From JAOAPY01 sp038237475 (GTDB lineage: Bacteria > Acidobacteriota > Blastocatellia > Pyrinomonadales > Pyrinomonadaceae), in the NCBI GenBank assembly GCA_038237475.1, contig JBBRYS010000016.1:26436-90435 (forward strand): a stretch of DNA of 64,000 nucleotides. The letters are read 5' to 3'. Below are positions 25,030 to 35,776 of the stretch, one piece after another. Below the pieces are notes generated by a model that worked only from the letters and a program-made list of their open reading frames with translations, did not search any database and had not been told where the DNA came from. Made by a program: the position numbers and the translations under genes. Numbering within the stretch: position 1 is the first letter of the stretch; each line of letters begins with the position of its first letter.

Positions 25030-28000
25030 ATGCCCATCAATCAAGCAAGAAATATTGTAGCTCTAACTATCGTGCTGGCTTGTGTGTTAAGCACAGTTGT
25101 CTGGCTGGTAGGCGCTCCCAGTTATGCAGCGTTCTCAAATCCCAATGACAAAGCAGCTCACGATCCCGCGTCTGCGGATCGCGATTCGGCGCGACTGCGT
25201 GTCAGCGAGTCTTACGGCAAGCTGCCGCTGGGCTTTGAGATTAACCAGGGGCAGACGAACGGAGAGGTCAAGTTCCTTTCGCGAGGCGCTGGCTACACGG
25301 TGTACCTGACGCCGACTGAAGCGGTCTTATCGCTGAACAAGCCTCGCCGAATGAATGACGCAAAAGGGTCTTCAGCGCCGGCGAATGATGTCTTAAGAAT
25401 GAAGCTCGCCGGAGCCAATCCTCGCCCAGCGGTCGAAGGTTACGATCAGCTTCCCGGCAAGAGTAATTATTTCATCGGCAATAATCCGCGAAAGTGGCGT
25501 ACTAATGTTCCCAGTTATGAGCGCGTTCAATACCACGAAGTCTACCCGGGAATCGATCTCGTTTACTACGGCAATCACCGCCAGTTGGAGAATGATTTTG
25601 TCGTAGCGGCCGGAGCTGATCCCGAATTGATCAGGTTGGCGTTCGACGGCGCCAAGCTGGTTACAACGGATCAGGAGGGCAACCTGTCTTTGCAGACCGC
25701 AGAGGGCAGCGTCTTACTGAAAAGGCCTGTCATCTACCAGACCATCGCTGGTGTGCGTCACGAAGTCAGAGGTGACTACAGCCTGAAGAACTCGGGACAG
25801 GTCGGCTTTGCAGTCGGGACCTATGATCGCTCGCAGCCGCTTGTGATCGATCCGGTGCTTGTTTACTCGTTCCCCCTTGTTGGTAACAGCACGGACAGCT
25901 CCGCTGCCATCGCGGTAGACGCCGCCGGCAACGCATACGTTGCAGGCTTCACCAGGTCGGCGAATTTCCCGACCGTGGCTGCTTATGATTCGACCCTCGG
26001 CGGGCTTCAGGATGTCTTCATTTCCAAGCTGAACCCTGCAGGGACAGCCCTGATCTACTCGACATTCATCGGCGGAAGCCTTGATGACTCGGCCTATGAC
26101 CTGGCGATAGACGCGGCCGGCAATGTCTACCTGACCGGCCGGACATCTTCGCTGGACTTTCCGTTGGTAAACGCTTTCGATAGCACTCACACCAGCGGCA
26201 GCGGCGTTGAAGATGCGTTTGTGACCCGGCTTAATCCGGCCGGCTCAGCGCTGGTCTATTCGAGTTTTCTCAAGGGCCAGTTCGGTGCGCGCGGGTATGG
26301 CATCGCGACGGACGGAGCGGGAAACGCTTATGTGACCGGGACGACGAGTATTAATCATCCCGTGACAGCCAGTGCTTTCTCATCGATCACGTATAACACC
26401 GGGTTCTTATCCAAGTTGAATACGAACGCTTCCGGCGCAGCGTCGCTGGTCTACTCAACCTTCCTTGGTCCGACGGGATTTGCAGAAGGAAGGGCGATTG
26501 CCGCAGATGCGACCGGCAACGTTTATATAACCGGCAACACAAACTCGACTTCCACAAACTTCACTTCGGCCGGCGCCTTTCAATCAACCTATGGAGGCGG
26601 CTCTCAGGATGCTTACGTGGCGAAGTTTAATACGAATCTTTCCGGGGCAGCCTCGCGAGTGTTCTGTACCTACCTCGGTGGCAGTGGCAACGATTACGGC
26701 GGAGCGGCCGCCCAGGGTTTTGGCAAAGCGATTGCCATCGACGGCACTGGCAATATTTACCTGACGGGGCAAACCACTTCAACCAATTTCCCCACTCTCA
26801 ATGCGTTCCAGCCTGCCACCGGCGGCAATACGGATGCTTTTCTAACGAAACTGAATGCAGCGGGCTCGGCGCTGATTTACTCGACTTACCTTGGCGGCAG
26901 CGGCAGCAATGCTGATGAGGGCAGAGGGGTGGCGGTAAATGTTGTGGGTAATGCGTACGTGACGGGCATGACAAACTCGGCTAACTTCCCGACAACTTCA
27001 TCGCCCCCGCCACTCTCTACGACGGGCGGAATTTTTCTTACGAAGTTCACTCCCTCTGGTACGCCGTTACAGTATTCAACACGTCTCGTCAGCGGCGCCG
27101 GAGATTTTGGCATCGGCGTCGCACTCGATGGCGCCGGCAACGCTTTTGTCACCGGCTCTACCGGCAGCGACGTACTCATTAACGAGATTGCCGACCCAAC
27201 CATCATTGGACGCGTCGTTGATGAGGATAACAATCCCATCGTCGGCGCTACGGTTAACCTGACGGGTGTGCCCGCGGCTACTACTACGACCGATGCAGGA
27301 GGTTATTACACGTTCGGATTATTGACGGCCGGTAATAGCTACACTGTTTCAGTCACTGCAGCCAACTACCTCTTCAATTCTCAGATGGTCAACAGCCTGG
27401 CCAAAAACGTGCGGCTGGATTTCACTCCCATCGTTGTTGTCATCGGCGGACAAGTGACGCTTGGTCCCGGCGGCCTCGATGCCGTCACCATGACCTTGAG
27501 TGGCGGGAAGTCGCTGGGTACTTCGACTGATGCCGGGGGCAACTACGGCTTCTCCAATTTGCCTGCCGGACGCGCTTACACAGTCACGCCGGCCAAGGCC
27601 GGGTTTGGCTTTGAGCCCACCAGCCGTACTTTTACCAACGTGCTGGTAAATCAGGTCGCGAACTTTGTAGCTTCAGCAACTTTTCAGTTCAGTGTGGGCA
27701 GCTACATGGCTAGTGAAACCACAGGCTCTGCTTTGATCACCATTCAACGGACCAGCGGCGCCTCTGGCCCAGCTTCCGTTGACTACCTGACTTCAGATGG
27801 TACAGCCAGTCAGCGAACCGATTACACCATCACCATTGGGCGTTTACTTTTCGCCTCGGGCGAAACCACCAAGACTTTCCGCGTCCCGATTATCGATGAC
27901 CTCTACGTCGAAGGAGACGAGACCATCAACGTGACCTTGAGCAATCCGGTGGGAGCCACGCTCGGCACACCCAACCCGGCCCTCGTAACCATCACCGATA

Positions 28001-28860
28001 ATGACACTGTAGCGCCGACCACGAATCCTCTCGATGACGCGGACGCGCGTTTCTTTGTCCGCCAGCATTACCTGGATTTCCTGAATCGCGTACCGGACCA
28101 GGGTGGATTCGATTACTGGTCGGGGATTATCACGGGTTGCGGTTCGAATCAGGCTTGCATACGCGCCAATCGTATCAGTGTTTCGAACGCGTTCTTCTTT
28201 GAATTGGAGTATCAGCAGACCGGTTCATACGTGCAGCGCCTGTATCGCGCTTCGTTTGGCAACAATCAACCGTTCCCCAATACGCAGACGAATCCGAGCT
28301 TCCCCAACGAGGAAAAGAAGATGCCGAACTATTCGGTGTTCTCACAGGATCGCGCAGCTGTCGTGGGGGGCGGCAACCTTGCTCAAAAACAATTGGATTT
28401 AGCCAATGAGTTTGTGAGCCGCTCAGCGTTCATTGCCAAATACCCTGCCAGCCTGACAACGGCAGGCCAGTTCGTGGATGCCGTGCTGGCGACAATCCAA
28501 ACCGATCTTGGCGTCAATCTCAGTGGCGAGAGAAATAATCTCATCACGCTTTATGGCTCGCTGGGACGCGGTGGCGTGATGTATCGCCTGGCTGATGACA
28601 ATGTACAGACGAACCCCATCAATAACCGGGCCTTGATCGATGCCGAGTACAATCGTTCATTCGTGCTCGGGGAATACTTTGGCTACCTGCGCCGTAATCC
28701 GGATATTGGCGGCTTTGTTTTCTGGTTGGGCCAGGTCAATAGCGGCGCACTGCGCGATGTAGCGAAACAGAGTGCGATGGTCTGTTCCTTCATCACTTCG
28801 GCTGAGTACCAGTTGCGCTTTAGCTCAATCGTCACGCGCAACAACACAGAGTGTCCGTAG
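25030..28860 (+). CDS. Secreted SBBP-repeat protein with Calx-beta and DUF4214 domains
   Basis: A 1276-residue exported protein. Signal peptide at about 1-33, then a DUF7948-type N-terminal region (FEINQGQTNGEVKFLSRG) and beta-propeller SBBP repeats from about 290 to 720 (IAVDAAGNAYVAGFT, AIDGTGNIYLTGQT). Two carboxypeptidase-regulatory-like domains follow (IIGRVVDEDNNPIVGATVNL and a second near 810), a Calx-beta domain near 885-990 ending in VTITDND, and a DUF4214 tail near 1000-1270 (FVRQHYLDFLNRVPDQGGFDYW). Domain types point to cell-surface binding or adhesion. The palindromic repeats that flank the gene are outside it. Confidence 0.9.
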   Translation: MPINQARNIVALTIVLACVLSTVVWLVGAPSYAAFSNPNDKAAHDPASADRDSARLRVSESYGKLPLGFEINQGQTNGEVKFLSRGAGYTVYLTPTEAVLSLNKPRRMNDAKGSSAPANDVLRMKLAGANPRPAVEGYDQLPGKSNYFIGNNPRKWRTNVPSYERVQYHEVYPGIDLVYYGNHRQLENDFVVAAGADPELIRLAFDGAKLVTTDQEGNLSLQTAEGSVLLKRPVIYQTIAGVRHEVRGDYSLKNSGQVGFAVGTYDRSQPLVIDPVLVYSFPLVGNSTDSSAAIAVDAAGNAYVAGFTRSANFPTVAAYDSTLGGLQDVFISKLNPAGTALIYSTFIGGSLDDSAYDLAIDAAGNVYLTGRTSSLDFPLVNAFDSTHTSGSGVEDAFVTRLNPAGSALVYSSFLKGQFGARGYGIATDGAGNAYVTGTTSINHPVTASAFSSITYNTGFLSKLNTNASGAASLVYSTFLGPTGFAEGRAIAADATGNVYITGNTNSTSTNFTSAGAFQSTYGGGSQDAYVAKFNTNLSGAASRVFCTYLGGSGNDYGGAAAQGFGKAIAIDGTGNIYLTGQTTSTNFPTLNAFQPATGGNTDAFLTKLNAAGSALIYSTYLGGSGSNADEGRGVAVNVVGNAYVTGMTNSANFPTTSSPPPLSTTGGIFLTKFTPSGTPLQYSTRLVSGAGDFGIGVALDGAGNAFVTGSTGSDVLINEIADPTIIGRVVDEDNNPIVGATVNLTGVPAATTTTDAGGYYTFGLLTAGNSYTVSVTAANYLFNSQMVNSLAKNVRLDFTPIVVVIGGQVTLGPGGLDAVTMTLSGGKSLGTSTDAGGNYGFSNLPAGRAYTVTPAKAGFGFEPTSRTFTNVLVNQVANFVASATFQFSVGSYMASETTGSALITIQRTSGASGPASVDYLTSDGTASQRTDYTITIGRLLFASGETTKTFRVPIIDDLYVEGDETINVTLSNPVGATLGTPNPALVTITDNDTVAPTTNPLDDADARFFVRQHYLDFLNRVPDQGGFDYWSGIITGCGSNQACIRANRISVSNAFFFELEYQQTGSYVQRLYRASFGNNQPFPNTQTNPSFPNEEKKMPNYSVFSQDRAAVVGGGNLAQKQLDLANEFVSRSAFIAKYPASLTTAGQFVDAVLATIQTDLGVNLSGERNNLITLYGSLGRGGVMYRLADDNVQTNPINNRALIDAEYNRSFVLGEYFGYLRRNPDIGGFVFWLGQVNSGALRDVAKQSAMVCSFITSAEYQLRFSSIVTRNNTECP

Positions 28861-28900
28861 AAAAGGAATTTCACGAGTAGCTTTGCCTAAAAAGTATAGT

Positions 28901-29181
28901 TATCAGTCCTCAAAGCGGACGGTCGAGAATATCCCAGCAGTTTACTGCTGGGGATGCCAGCGCTGAAGATTGCTAGTCCGTAAAACGGACGGCTGGACGA
29001 TCTTGCTGGTGACTGGTTCAGCCGTCCGTTTCACGGACTTCGATTACCGACTTAGGTCTCTTTACCCAGCGATGAATCGTTGGGCTAATTCCAACTGTCC
29101 GCTTCACGGACTGTAATTGGAACCTGCGTTGATCCCCGCGATAAATCGCGGGGCTATTTTCAATCGTCCGCGAAACGACGA
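28901..29181. repeat. Palindromic repeat cluster 2 (two alternating hairpin modules)
   Basis: At least seven hairpins in about 280 bases. Module A has a CCC...GGG stem with varied inner bases (28933-28952, 29065-29084, 29134-29153). Module B has GTCCG...CGGAC palindromes (near 28915, 28975, 29021, 29097, 29164). Two module-B copies form 24-bp inverted arms differing at two positions (28975-28998 and 29016-29039). Stem sequences differ between copies but still pair. Confidence 0.85.
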
Positions 29182-29249
29182 ATCAGTGGACCGACTTTAA
29201 CCGCAGCGTTTCCAAACCGGCAGCAGATATTGGGACCGGAGGCCTGGCA

Positions 29250-29444
29250 ATGTTTCAGCGACTGGTACACCGCACCCTGGGTTACCTCAACAGTCTGGCG
29301 CTGGCGCTAGCCTTGATCGCCTGCTTAGGCTGGCTGGCGCTGGGTCTTTTGATCAGCCTAATCAGCATTCCCGCCATGGTCTTCCGCCATCGTGCGCGCC
29401 GCGGTGGCAAGCTCTCTCCTCGCTGTCTGACTTCGCAAAGGTGA
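29250..29444 (+). CDS. Possible small membrane protein
   Basis: A 64-residue frame with an ACCGGAGG-like ribosome site about 7 bases before the ATG. It has one long hydrophobic stretch (LALALALIACLGWLALGLLIS) and a basic C-terminus. The position, just after the repeat cluster and before signal peptidase I, and the membrane-like composition make a small gene possible, but hydrophobic frames also arise by chance. No family recognised. Confidence 0.35.
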   Translation: MFQRLVHRTLGYLNSLALALALIACLGWLALGLLISLISIPAMVFRHRARRGGKLSPRCLTSQR

Positions 29445-29562
29445 GTCTGGATTGGCTCCGTCCCTTAATCTCCGACTACAAGTTTGACAACCGCTCGGGT
29501 GAAAGCTAACCTCAATACTGGTCAAGCTTTGCAGCAGACTGAGCAGTATTTAAGACGCGATT

Positions 29563-30288
29563 ATGTTTGGTATTAAGAGTCGTCAGCACAGATTACCTTT
29601 CGGGGATATTCAGGTCGGTGACGATCAGGACATTCAGATTCACCGGCCCCAGGAAACAGCCCGCGGAAACCTCTGGGCGGAAGGGCGGTTGCTTTTGCGC
29701 GACCTGGTGTTTGCCCTCATGCTGGCGGCCTTGATGGTCGTATTCGTAGTGCAACCCGTTAAGGTCGAAGGCACGTCAATGCTGCCACGTCTGCACGATG
29801 GGGAACGCATCTTTGTCAACAAGCTGGTCTACTATGAAGATTATGGTTGGGCTCCCAAAATCGATCGCGGCGATATCGTCGTCTTCTGGTTTCCCAACGA
29901 CCCTTCAAAAAGTTATATCAAGCGCGTCATCGGTCTTTCAGGCGACACGGTCGAAGTGCATGATGGATTAGTCCGGGTAAACGGAAGGGACCTGCAGGAA
30001 ACCTACCTCGATCCACATCTTAATGCGTCGCATCGCACTCAGCCGCCGATCTTCGTGAAGCCCGGCTACTATTTCGTCATGGGGGACAACCGAGACAATT
30101 CCAGCGATTCGCGCATCTGGGGTTTAGTGCCGAGAAAGTACGTTTATGGCAAAGCGCTGTTGCGGTATTGGCCGTTGAATAATGCCAGCGTTATTCATCA
30201 CGAGAGCGTTTCCCCAAACGTGCCGCCACCGCCATCAGGTTACAACCCTGAATTCCCCGAAACACCGGGGAGCGACTTTGATCGCTGA
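29563..30288 (+). CDS. lepB: Signal peptidase I
   Basis: A 241-residue type I signal peptidase, which removes signal peptides from exported proteins at the outer face of the cytoplasmic membrane. An N-terminal helix (LVFALMLAALMVVFVV) anchors it. The catalytic Ser72 is in GTSMLP and Lys120 in SYIKRVIGLSGD; the later box GDNRDNSSDSR is also present. A polar stretch precedes the helix and a Pro-rich tail ends the protein. A membrane-TPR protein gene follows after about 50 bases on the same strand. Confidence 0.93.
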   Translation: MFGIKSRQHRLPFGDIQVGDDQDIQIHRPQETARGNLWAEGRLLLRDLVFALMLAALMVVFVVQPVKVEGTSMLPRLHDGERIFVNKLVYYEDYGWAPKIDRGDIVVFWFPNDPSKSYIKRVIGLSGDTVEVHDGLVRVNGRDLQETYLDPHLNASHRTQPPIFVKPGYYFVMGDNRDNSSDSRIWGLVPRKYVYGKALLRYWPLNNASVIHHESVSPNVPPPPSGYNPEFPETPGSDFDR

Positions 30289-30341
30289 GCAGTCCCGAAG
30301 TGATGGAGTTTTCGGGATACAAGGAAGTTTGAAACTTACAT

Positions 30342-31649
30342 ATGCTTGAGTGGTTGCGGCTGCTGTTAATGATTTTCTATGCGCCGTTACGCGGTATGCG
30401 CGCAGTGCGTGATCGCGCTCCGCTGGCCCCCGCCGTCTTCAGTGCGATTATAGCTCAGTTCGTCTACGTGATTGTGACGCAGTTGCTGGCAGGCAACCGG
30501 GGCATCCTGTCCAGTGGTCTTTCAGTTACGGTGGTCCTGTTTCAATCGGCGCTCGTACTGGTCCCACTGGCACTCTTCCTCGTTCCACTACTGACCCTGG
30601 TTGCCAATCTTTTTGATCGCCGCGGCAGCTTCGGTGTCGTGCTCACTCAGGAGTACGCGCCGGTTGCCTCCATCGTCTTCTATGTTTTGGTGGCGGTGAA
30701 TCTCGGAGTGGTACTGATCTCAGTCTTCTTTCACTTCTCCGGAATCCAGGCGGCCCACGTGGCCAACACAATCCAAACAGCTCCACAGGTCCGGGCCATG
30801 TTTTCGTTCGGAGCGGAAGCTGATGCCAGACTGGCGCAGCAACTGAACGATCCGCAGGCCATCACCGAAAATCTATTCCGCATGGTCAAGTTAGGACTGC
30901 TCGGGATCGGTTTGCTGCTGGGCACGCGCGAAGCATTCCGCGTTTCGCTTCCGCGCGCCTTTGGCATCACCGCGATCTCGGCCGTCGGCATGTTCCCGCT
31001 ACTGTTTATCTGGGCGCTACTGTTTTCTCGTCTGCTCGGCTCGCCTTTCCTGCTGCTGGTGTTGTTCCTGTTTCTGCGAGGCTACGTCAGCGATGCGCTC
31101 AAGGCGCAGAGATCCAAAGTCTCTTTCAGACGTAATCTGGAAGCGGCGACGCTGAATCCAGCAGATGCTTCAGCGCATTACAATATTGGTTTGATTCATC
31201 AGCAGCGCGGCGAGCTTGAGGCGGCCCGGGAACGCTTCGAGCGCGCAGTGCAGATCGATGAGGACGAAGTTGACTCGCATTATCAGCTCGGTCGTATTGC
31301 GCGTCAGCAGCAGCGCTGGGCTGATGCCGTCAGGCATTTCGAACAGGTAGTGGCCCGTGACCAGGCCCATTCCCAACACGAAATCTGGCGCGAAGTCGGC
31401 GCTACTTATGTTGCCGCGCAACAATACGAGGATGCGCGCGATGTGCTCGAGCGCTTTCTCGAAAGGCGTGAATCGGATCCGGAGGGGCTCTATTTGATGG
31501 GGCGCGCGGAAGCCGGACTGGGGCACAAACGGGAAGCTACGAGCATGATGGAAGCGTGTATCAATGCCGTTAAAACTTCGCCCGCGTATAAGTATCGATT
31601 GGAAAAACGCTGGCTGAATGAAGCGCAGCAATTTTTGCGGTCGCAGTGA
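30342..31649 (+). CDS. Yip1-like membrane protein with TPR repeats
   Basis: A 435-residue protein. Residues 1-260 hold about six hydrophobic segments in the style of Yip1-domain membrane proteins (LVPLALFLVPLLTLVANLF, SIVFYVLVAVNLGVVLISVFF, FLLLVLFLFLRGYV). Residues 275-420 are TPR-type helices (SAHYNIGLIHQQRGELEAARERF, SHYQLGRIARQQQRWADAVRHF). It probably forms a membrane platform for protein binding. It follows signal peptidase I and may share its operon. Function is not established. Confidence 0.78.
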   Translation: MLEWLRLLLMIFYAPLRGMRAVRDRAPLAPAVFSAIIAQFVYVIVTQLLAGNRGILSSGLSVTVVLFQSALVLVPLALFLVPLLTLVANLFDRRGSFGVVLTQEYAPVASIVFYVLVAVNLGVVLISVFFHFSGIQAAHVANTIQTAPQVRAMFSFGAEADARLAQQLNDPQAITENLFRMVKLGLLGIGLLLGTREAFRVSLPRAFGITAISAVGMFPLLFIWALLFSRLLGSPFLLLVLFLFLRGYVSDALKAQRSKVSFRRNLEAATLNPADASAHYNIGLIHQQRGELEAARERFERAVQIDEDEVDSHYQLGRIARQQQRWADAVRHFEQVVARDQAHSQHEIWREVGATYVAAQQYEDARDVLERFLERRESDPEGLYLMGRAEAGLGHKREATSMMEACINAVKTSPAYKYRLEKRWLNEAQQFLRSQ

Positions 31650-31660
31650 AGGGGTTCAAG

Positions 31661-31681
31661 TTCAGGTTTCAGGTTTCAGGT
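31661..31681. repeat. Short tandem repeat, three 7-bp units
   Basis: TTCAGGT occurs three times head to tail between the membrane-TPR gene and carA. A slippage-prone microsatellite; no role is evident. Confidence 0.7.
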
Positions 31682-31708
31682 TTTCCCCGCATGGGATTCT
31701 TAGAATAA

Positions 31709-32827
<1,119 letters not shown>

Positions 32828-32833
32828 GTTTGC

Positions 32834-33337
32834 TCACGGATTTCTTTGGCCTGGTGCACGCGCACTGCGGCGATGTCGCTTGGCGCTCCTGCGTTTCCTG
32901 CTTGAATCAACAGTGTTCGCCTCGTTAGGTCCCTTAACCACTGTTCCGGAATAGTTGGGTTCGGCGCTTTGTTGGTAGGCGGCAGCGTCTGCTCTGGCCA
33001 CTGCAGTTTCGAGGCGTCGTTGGCTGATCGCCAAAAGCTCTAGTTGCGTGGCTACTCCGGCCTTCTCCTTTTTCAATTGCTGCCGTCGCTGTTCGCGCAA
33101 GTCTTCCGGATGAACGCTGCCGACTCCGGCCAGGCCGCTGGCAATATTTTCAGGCTTCATTGCTTCTTCAATCTGAGTCAGACGTACCTGCAGGTCAGCC
33201 TGTTGCGCCTGCACTTCTGCGAGTTGTGCGCGCAGGTCAGCGGCGCGATCCTGCCCGTCTTGACGTCCCAAGGTATTAAAAGATTGAAGCAGGAGCAGGG
33301 CAGTAAGGAGCAACAGCGTCTTCAAGGATATTTTCAT
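32834..33337 (-). CDS. Secreted coiled-coil hypothetical protein
   Basis: A 167-residue protein with a signal peptide (LKTLLLLTALLLLQSF) at residues 5-24. Residues 30-115 are Gln/Glu/Leu-rich with heptad spacing (LRAQLAEVQAQQADLQVRLTQ), a strong coiled coil. The C-terminus is very basic (RKRRSAKRHRRSAR), perhaps binding surface polymers. It converges with carA; the two stop codons are 6 bases apart. Function unknown. Confidence 0.65.
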   Translation of the reverse strand: MKISLKTLLLLTALLLLQSFNTLGRQDGQDRAADLRAQLAEVQAQQADLQVRLTQIEEAMKPENIASGLAGVGSVHPEDLREQRRQQLKKEKAGVATQLELLAISQRRLETAVARADAAAYQQSAEPNYSGTVVKGPNEANTVDSSRKRRSAKRHRRSARAPGQRNP

Positions 33338-33433
33338 GAAGCCATTGTAGACCGAAGCATCAGGAATTAAACCAGCAGCGACGAAAACTCAACAGAAAAG
33401 ACTCAATTGGCAAGAGACAGTGAAGGGGGCCCC

Positions 33434-34777
33434 CTAATCTTCGGATGGCAGCGTTAACTCACCGGTAGTTAGATCCGGCCGCTCACGAGCCATCTCGGCC
33501 GAGGTTGTGCGAGAGGTTGGATGAGAATGCCCTTTGGTGCTGTGAGTAGCAGCAGGCTTAGCCACTTGAGTTGCGACCGGTGGCACAATGACTGCGACTA
33601 CGGGCTCGGCGGCTGGCGTCGGTTCCAACTCCAGGAGATCGGCGAGTCCTTCACTGCCGCGATGTTCCATCCAGTGACGGTAACTTACCGTGACCACTGC
33701 CACGACCGGAATGGCGAGAAATACTCCGGCTACACCGGCTAACTTTTCACCACAGAGAATCGCCAGAATAATCGCCAGCGGATGTAAATGAATTCCCTGG
33801 CCAATGAGTCGAGGGTAGACAATGTAGTCCTGCACGACGCGTAATACGGCCAGAAATAAGATCACCATTAGCGCCGAACTTATGCCTGAATGAAAGACCG
33901 CGAGCAGAGCCGCAATGATCACGATTAGTGCCGGTCCAATCATTGGCACGAATTCGAACAGGCCTGCAATCAATCCCAGCACGACCGGTCCGGGCAACCC
34001 CAATACCGCAAAACCGCCCGCGCAGATCACGCCGATAAAGAGCGAAGCTGTTAGTTGGGCCCGTATATAGGAAGCGAGCGCGCTGTTGACGTCCTGAAAA
34101 AATTCGTCGCCGCGCCAACGCCAACGGCCGCGGGGCAACATCTGCAGGGCTGAACGGCGAAAACTGTCAGCGTCCTTGAGCAGAAAAAAACTAAGGATAG
34201 GAATCAATACCAGCCACGGAACAAACACCACCCAGCCTGCGACGCTGCTGAGGACTAAAGTGGCGGTCGCACCAATCTTCTCCAGGACAAATGGCACGGC
34301 CTTGTTGATGGCTTCAACGATGGCGGTGGGCATGTGCCGTTCCATGAGGTACTGGTTGAATTCCTGAGTCTTGGTACTGAGAGTTCTGCCGTAGTTTTGG
34401 GCTTGCTCAGAAAATTGTGGAAACTGCCTGACCAGTTGCGGTACGACGATGTAGAAGAGTAAGAGAATCCCAGTAAAGATCAGGATGTAAGACAGGGCAA
34501 TTGCTGCCGGTCGCGGCATGACGATCCGGCGCCCGCTTATTCGACGAGGTCGACTGAAAACTTCAACCAGAGGCGCGACCAAATAGGCAAAGAAGATGGA
34601 GAGAACGACCAGCAGAATTACGGTCGTGAGCTTCAGCAGTATCCAAAGCACGCCGACCACCATCAGCGTAATCAGGATCACGCGCAGGATCGCCCGGTTT
34701 GGTGGCCAGGAAGCTTCAATCAGGGCCGGTTGCGGGATAACCACGGCCTCTCGAGGTTCTTCGTTTTGTTTTCCCAC
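33434..34777 (-). CDS. AI-2E family transporter (PerM-like membrane protein)
   Basis: A 447-residue membrane protein of the AI-2E / UPF0118 family. About eight hydrophobic segments are seen (TVILLVVLSIFFAYLVAPLV, LVLSSVAGWVVFVPWLVLIP, LFIGVICAGGFAVLGL, IGPALIVIIAALLAVFH). The conserved GLFEFVPMIGP and YIVYPRLIGQGIHLHPL blocks are present. Members export small molecules; the autoinducer-2 link holds only for a few. A Pro/Thr/Ser-rich tail of about 70 residues is extra. Its start touches the stop of a PilZ gene, so the two are cotranscribed. Confidence 0.9.
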   Translation of the reverse strand: MGKQNEEPREAVVIPQPALIEASWPPNRAILRVILITLMVVGVLWILLKLTTVILLVVLSIFFAYLVAPLVEVFSRPRRISGRRIVMPRPAAIALSYILIFTGILLLFYIVVPQLVRQFPQFSEQAQNYGRTLSTKTQEFNQYLMERHMPTAIVEAINKAVPFVLEKIGATATLVLSSVAGWVVFVPWLVLIPILSFFLLKDADSFRRSALQMLPRGRWRWRGDEFFQDVNSALASYIRAQLTASLFIGVICAGGFAVLGLPGPVVLGLIAGLFEFVPMIGPALIVIIAALLAVFHSGISSALMVILFLAVLRVVQDYIVYPRLIGQGIHLHPLAIILAILCGEKLAGVAGVFLAIPVVAVVTVSYRHWMEHRGSEGLADLLELEPTPAAEPVVAVIVPPVATQVAKPAATHSTKGHSHPTSRTTSAEMARERPDLTTGELTLPSED

Positions 34778-35151
34778 TAGGTGCTTTTGTAACGATGCAA
34801 GCGATCAATTACGCCACCTACCGCTACCCTCTCGGACGGACTGAGATTCCGAAATTCGACGCCAAAGGTGTCCGGCGTCGCATGGTGGACAACCTCACCA
34901 AACAGAGAAAAGGCGTCTTCGCGATCGACGAGCAATAGATTCAGACGATCGCCCACTCTCACATTCGGACAAGCAGGCAGGTTGCGGACACGTACACCGC
35001 CGACGCTGATATCGTCCGGCTCGCCCAGACCAATTGATTCCTGCAGACTGGCATCGTCAATGGCAAGGGTAAGCCCGGAACCAACAAAGTAGCGGGGATA
35101 TTTTCGTCTTTCCTGCCAGGACGCGCTGGTTTCTACATGGGAGACGGACAT
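34777..35151 (-). CDS. PilZ domain protein, copy 1
   Basis: A 124-residue protein with the c-di-GMP binding features of PilZ: an N-terminal RRKYPR (RxxxR) and DDISVGGVRV (D/N-x-S-x-x-G) about 30 residues later. The rest is a beta barrel with VGDRLNLLLVDRED and TFGVEFRNLS. PilZ proteins transmit c-di-GMP signals by binding partners. It touches the AI-2E transporter gene and lies near a second PilZ gene, all on the minus strand. Both motifs being intact makes c-di-GMP binding likely. Confidence 0.82.
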   Translation of the reverse strand: MSVSHVETSASWQERRKYPRYFVGSGLTLAIDDASLQESIGLGEPDDISVGGVRVRNLPACPNVRVGDRLNLLLVDREDAFSLFGEVVHHATPDTFGVEFRNLSPSERVAVGGVIDRLHRYKST

Positions 35152-35183
35152 GGGCAGTACCTCCGACTGGGCTTTCGAAATTA

Positions 35184-35585
35184 CTACTCTTCCCCTTCAT
35201 CGTCATCGCCTTCGTCGCTGTCGACTGGCGTTGGGGCCGCGAGGCGAGGCGCGGCTGGTTCCCAAATCAGACCTTTCCATTCATCAGACTGATCCAGCAG
35301 TTGCAGGGCAGCCAATGGATATCCGGGATTGCGCTCGATGCGCAGGACTTCGGTTACAACCGACAAAGCTTTGCCGTCCAGATCGTGCACCTCCAGGCTG
35401 ACTCGCCCACCAACTTGCGGCAAGCGGCGGGGGAGATAAACCAGGGTGCCGTCGGGGCCGATGTTCTCGGTCGTGCCTTCAGTCACGATATGAGTGCCAT
35501 CGCTTTCGTCCCACTCGGCGCGCACTTCCAGCGCTGCCAAATAGCGCGGCCCGGAACGGTGGTCCATAGCGACGTGACTAGTCAT
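35184..35585 (-). CDS. PilZ domain protein, copy 2
   Basis: About 133 residues from the ATG at 35585, with AGGAG 9 bases before it; an in-frame TTG at 35594 is less likely. A PilZ-type barrel is suggested by RSGPRYLAALEVRAEW and ENIGPDGTLVYLP, where the second motif is N-I-G-x-x-G instead of N-x-S-x-x-G, and the first arginine box is only partly conserved. c-di-GMP binding is therefore less certain than for copy 1. The C-terminus is strongly acidic (DSDEGDDDEGEE). Confidence 0.65.
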   Translation of the reverse strand: MTSHVAMDHRSGPRYLAALEVRAEWDESDGTHIVTEGTTENIGPDGTLVYLPRRLPQVGGRVSLEVHDLDGKALSVVTEVLRIERNPGYPLAALQLLDQSDEWKGLIWEPAAPRLAAPTPVDSDEGDDDEGEE

Positions 35586-35776
35586 ACATTGCAACTCCTG
35601 ACGTACCTTGCCGAGAAGGCTACTTTGCTATTCCCGTGACCTCACCGAGCAGCGGAGCAGTTTATAACTTTTGCCGGCAAAGGAACAGAACTTCTGTCCT
35701 TATCACCGCTGCAGTATAGATTAATCGCTCACATAATGCAGATCGGCAGGCGATTCTGAACCGTGGATGGCTCGCG

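Noticed and set aside
24803..25060. Plus-strand frame of 85 residues with two CxxC-like pairs
   Set aside because: Overlaps the start of the SBBP-repeat gene by 31 bases, has no convincing ribosome site, and resembles no family.
28901..29181. Possible CRISPR array
   Set aside because: Repeat units differ in sequence and orientation, spacers are irregular, and no cas gene is nearby; they are palindromic intergenic repeats.
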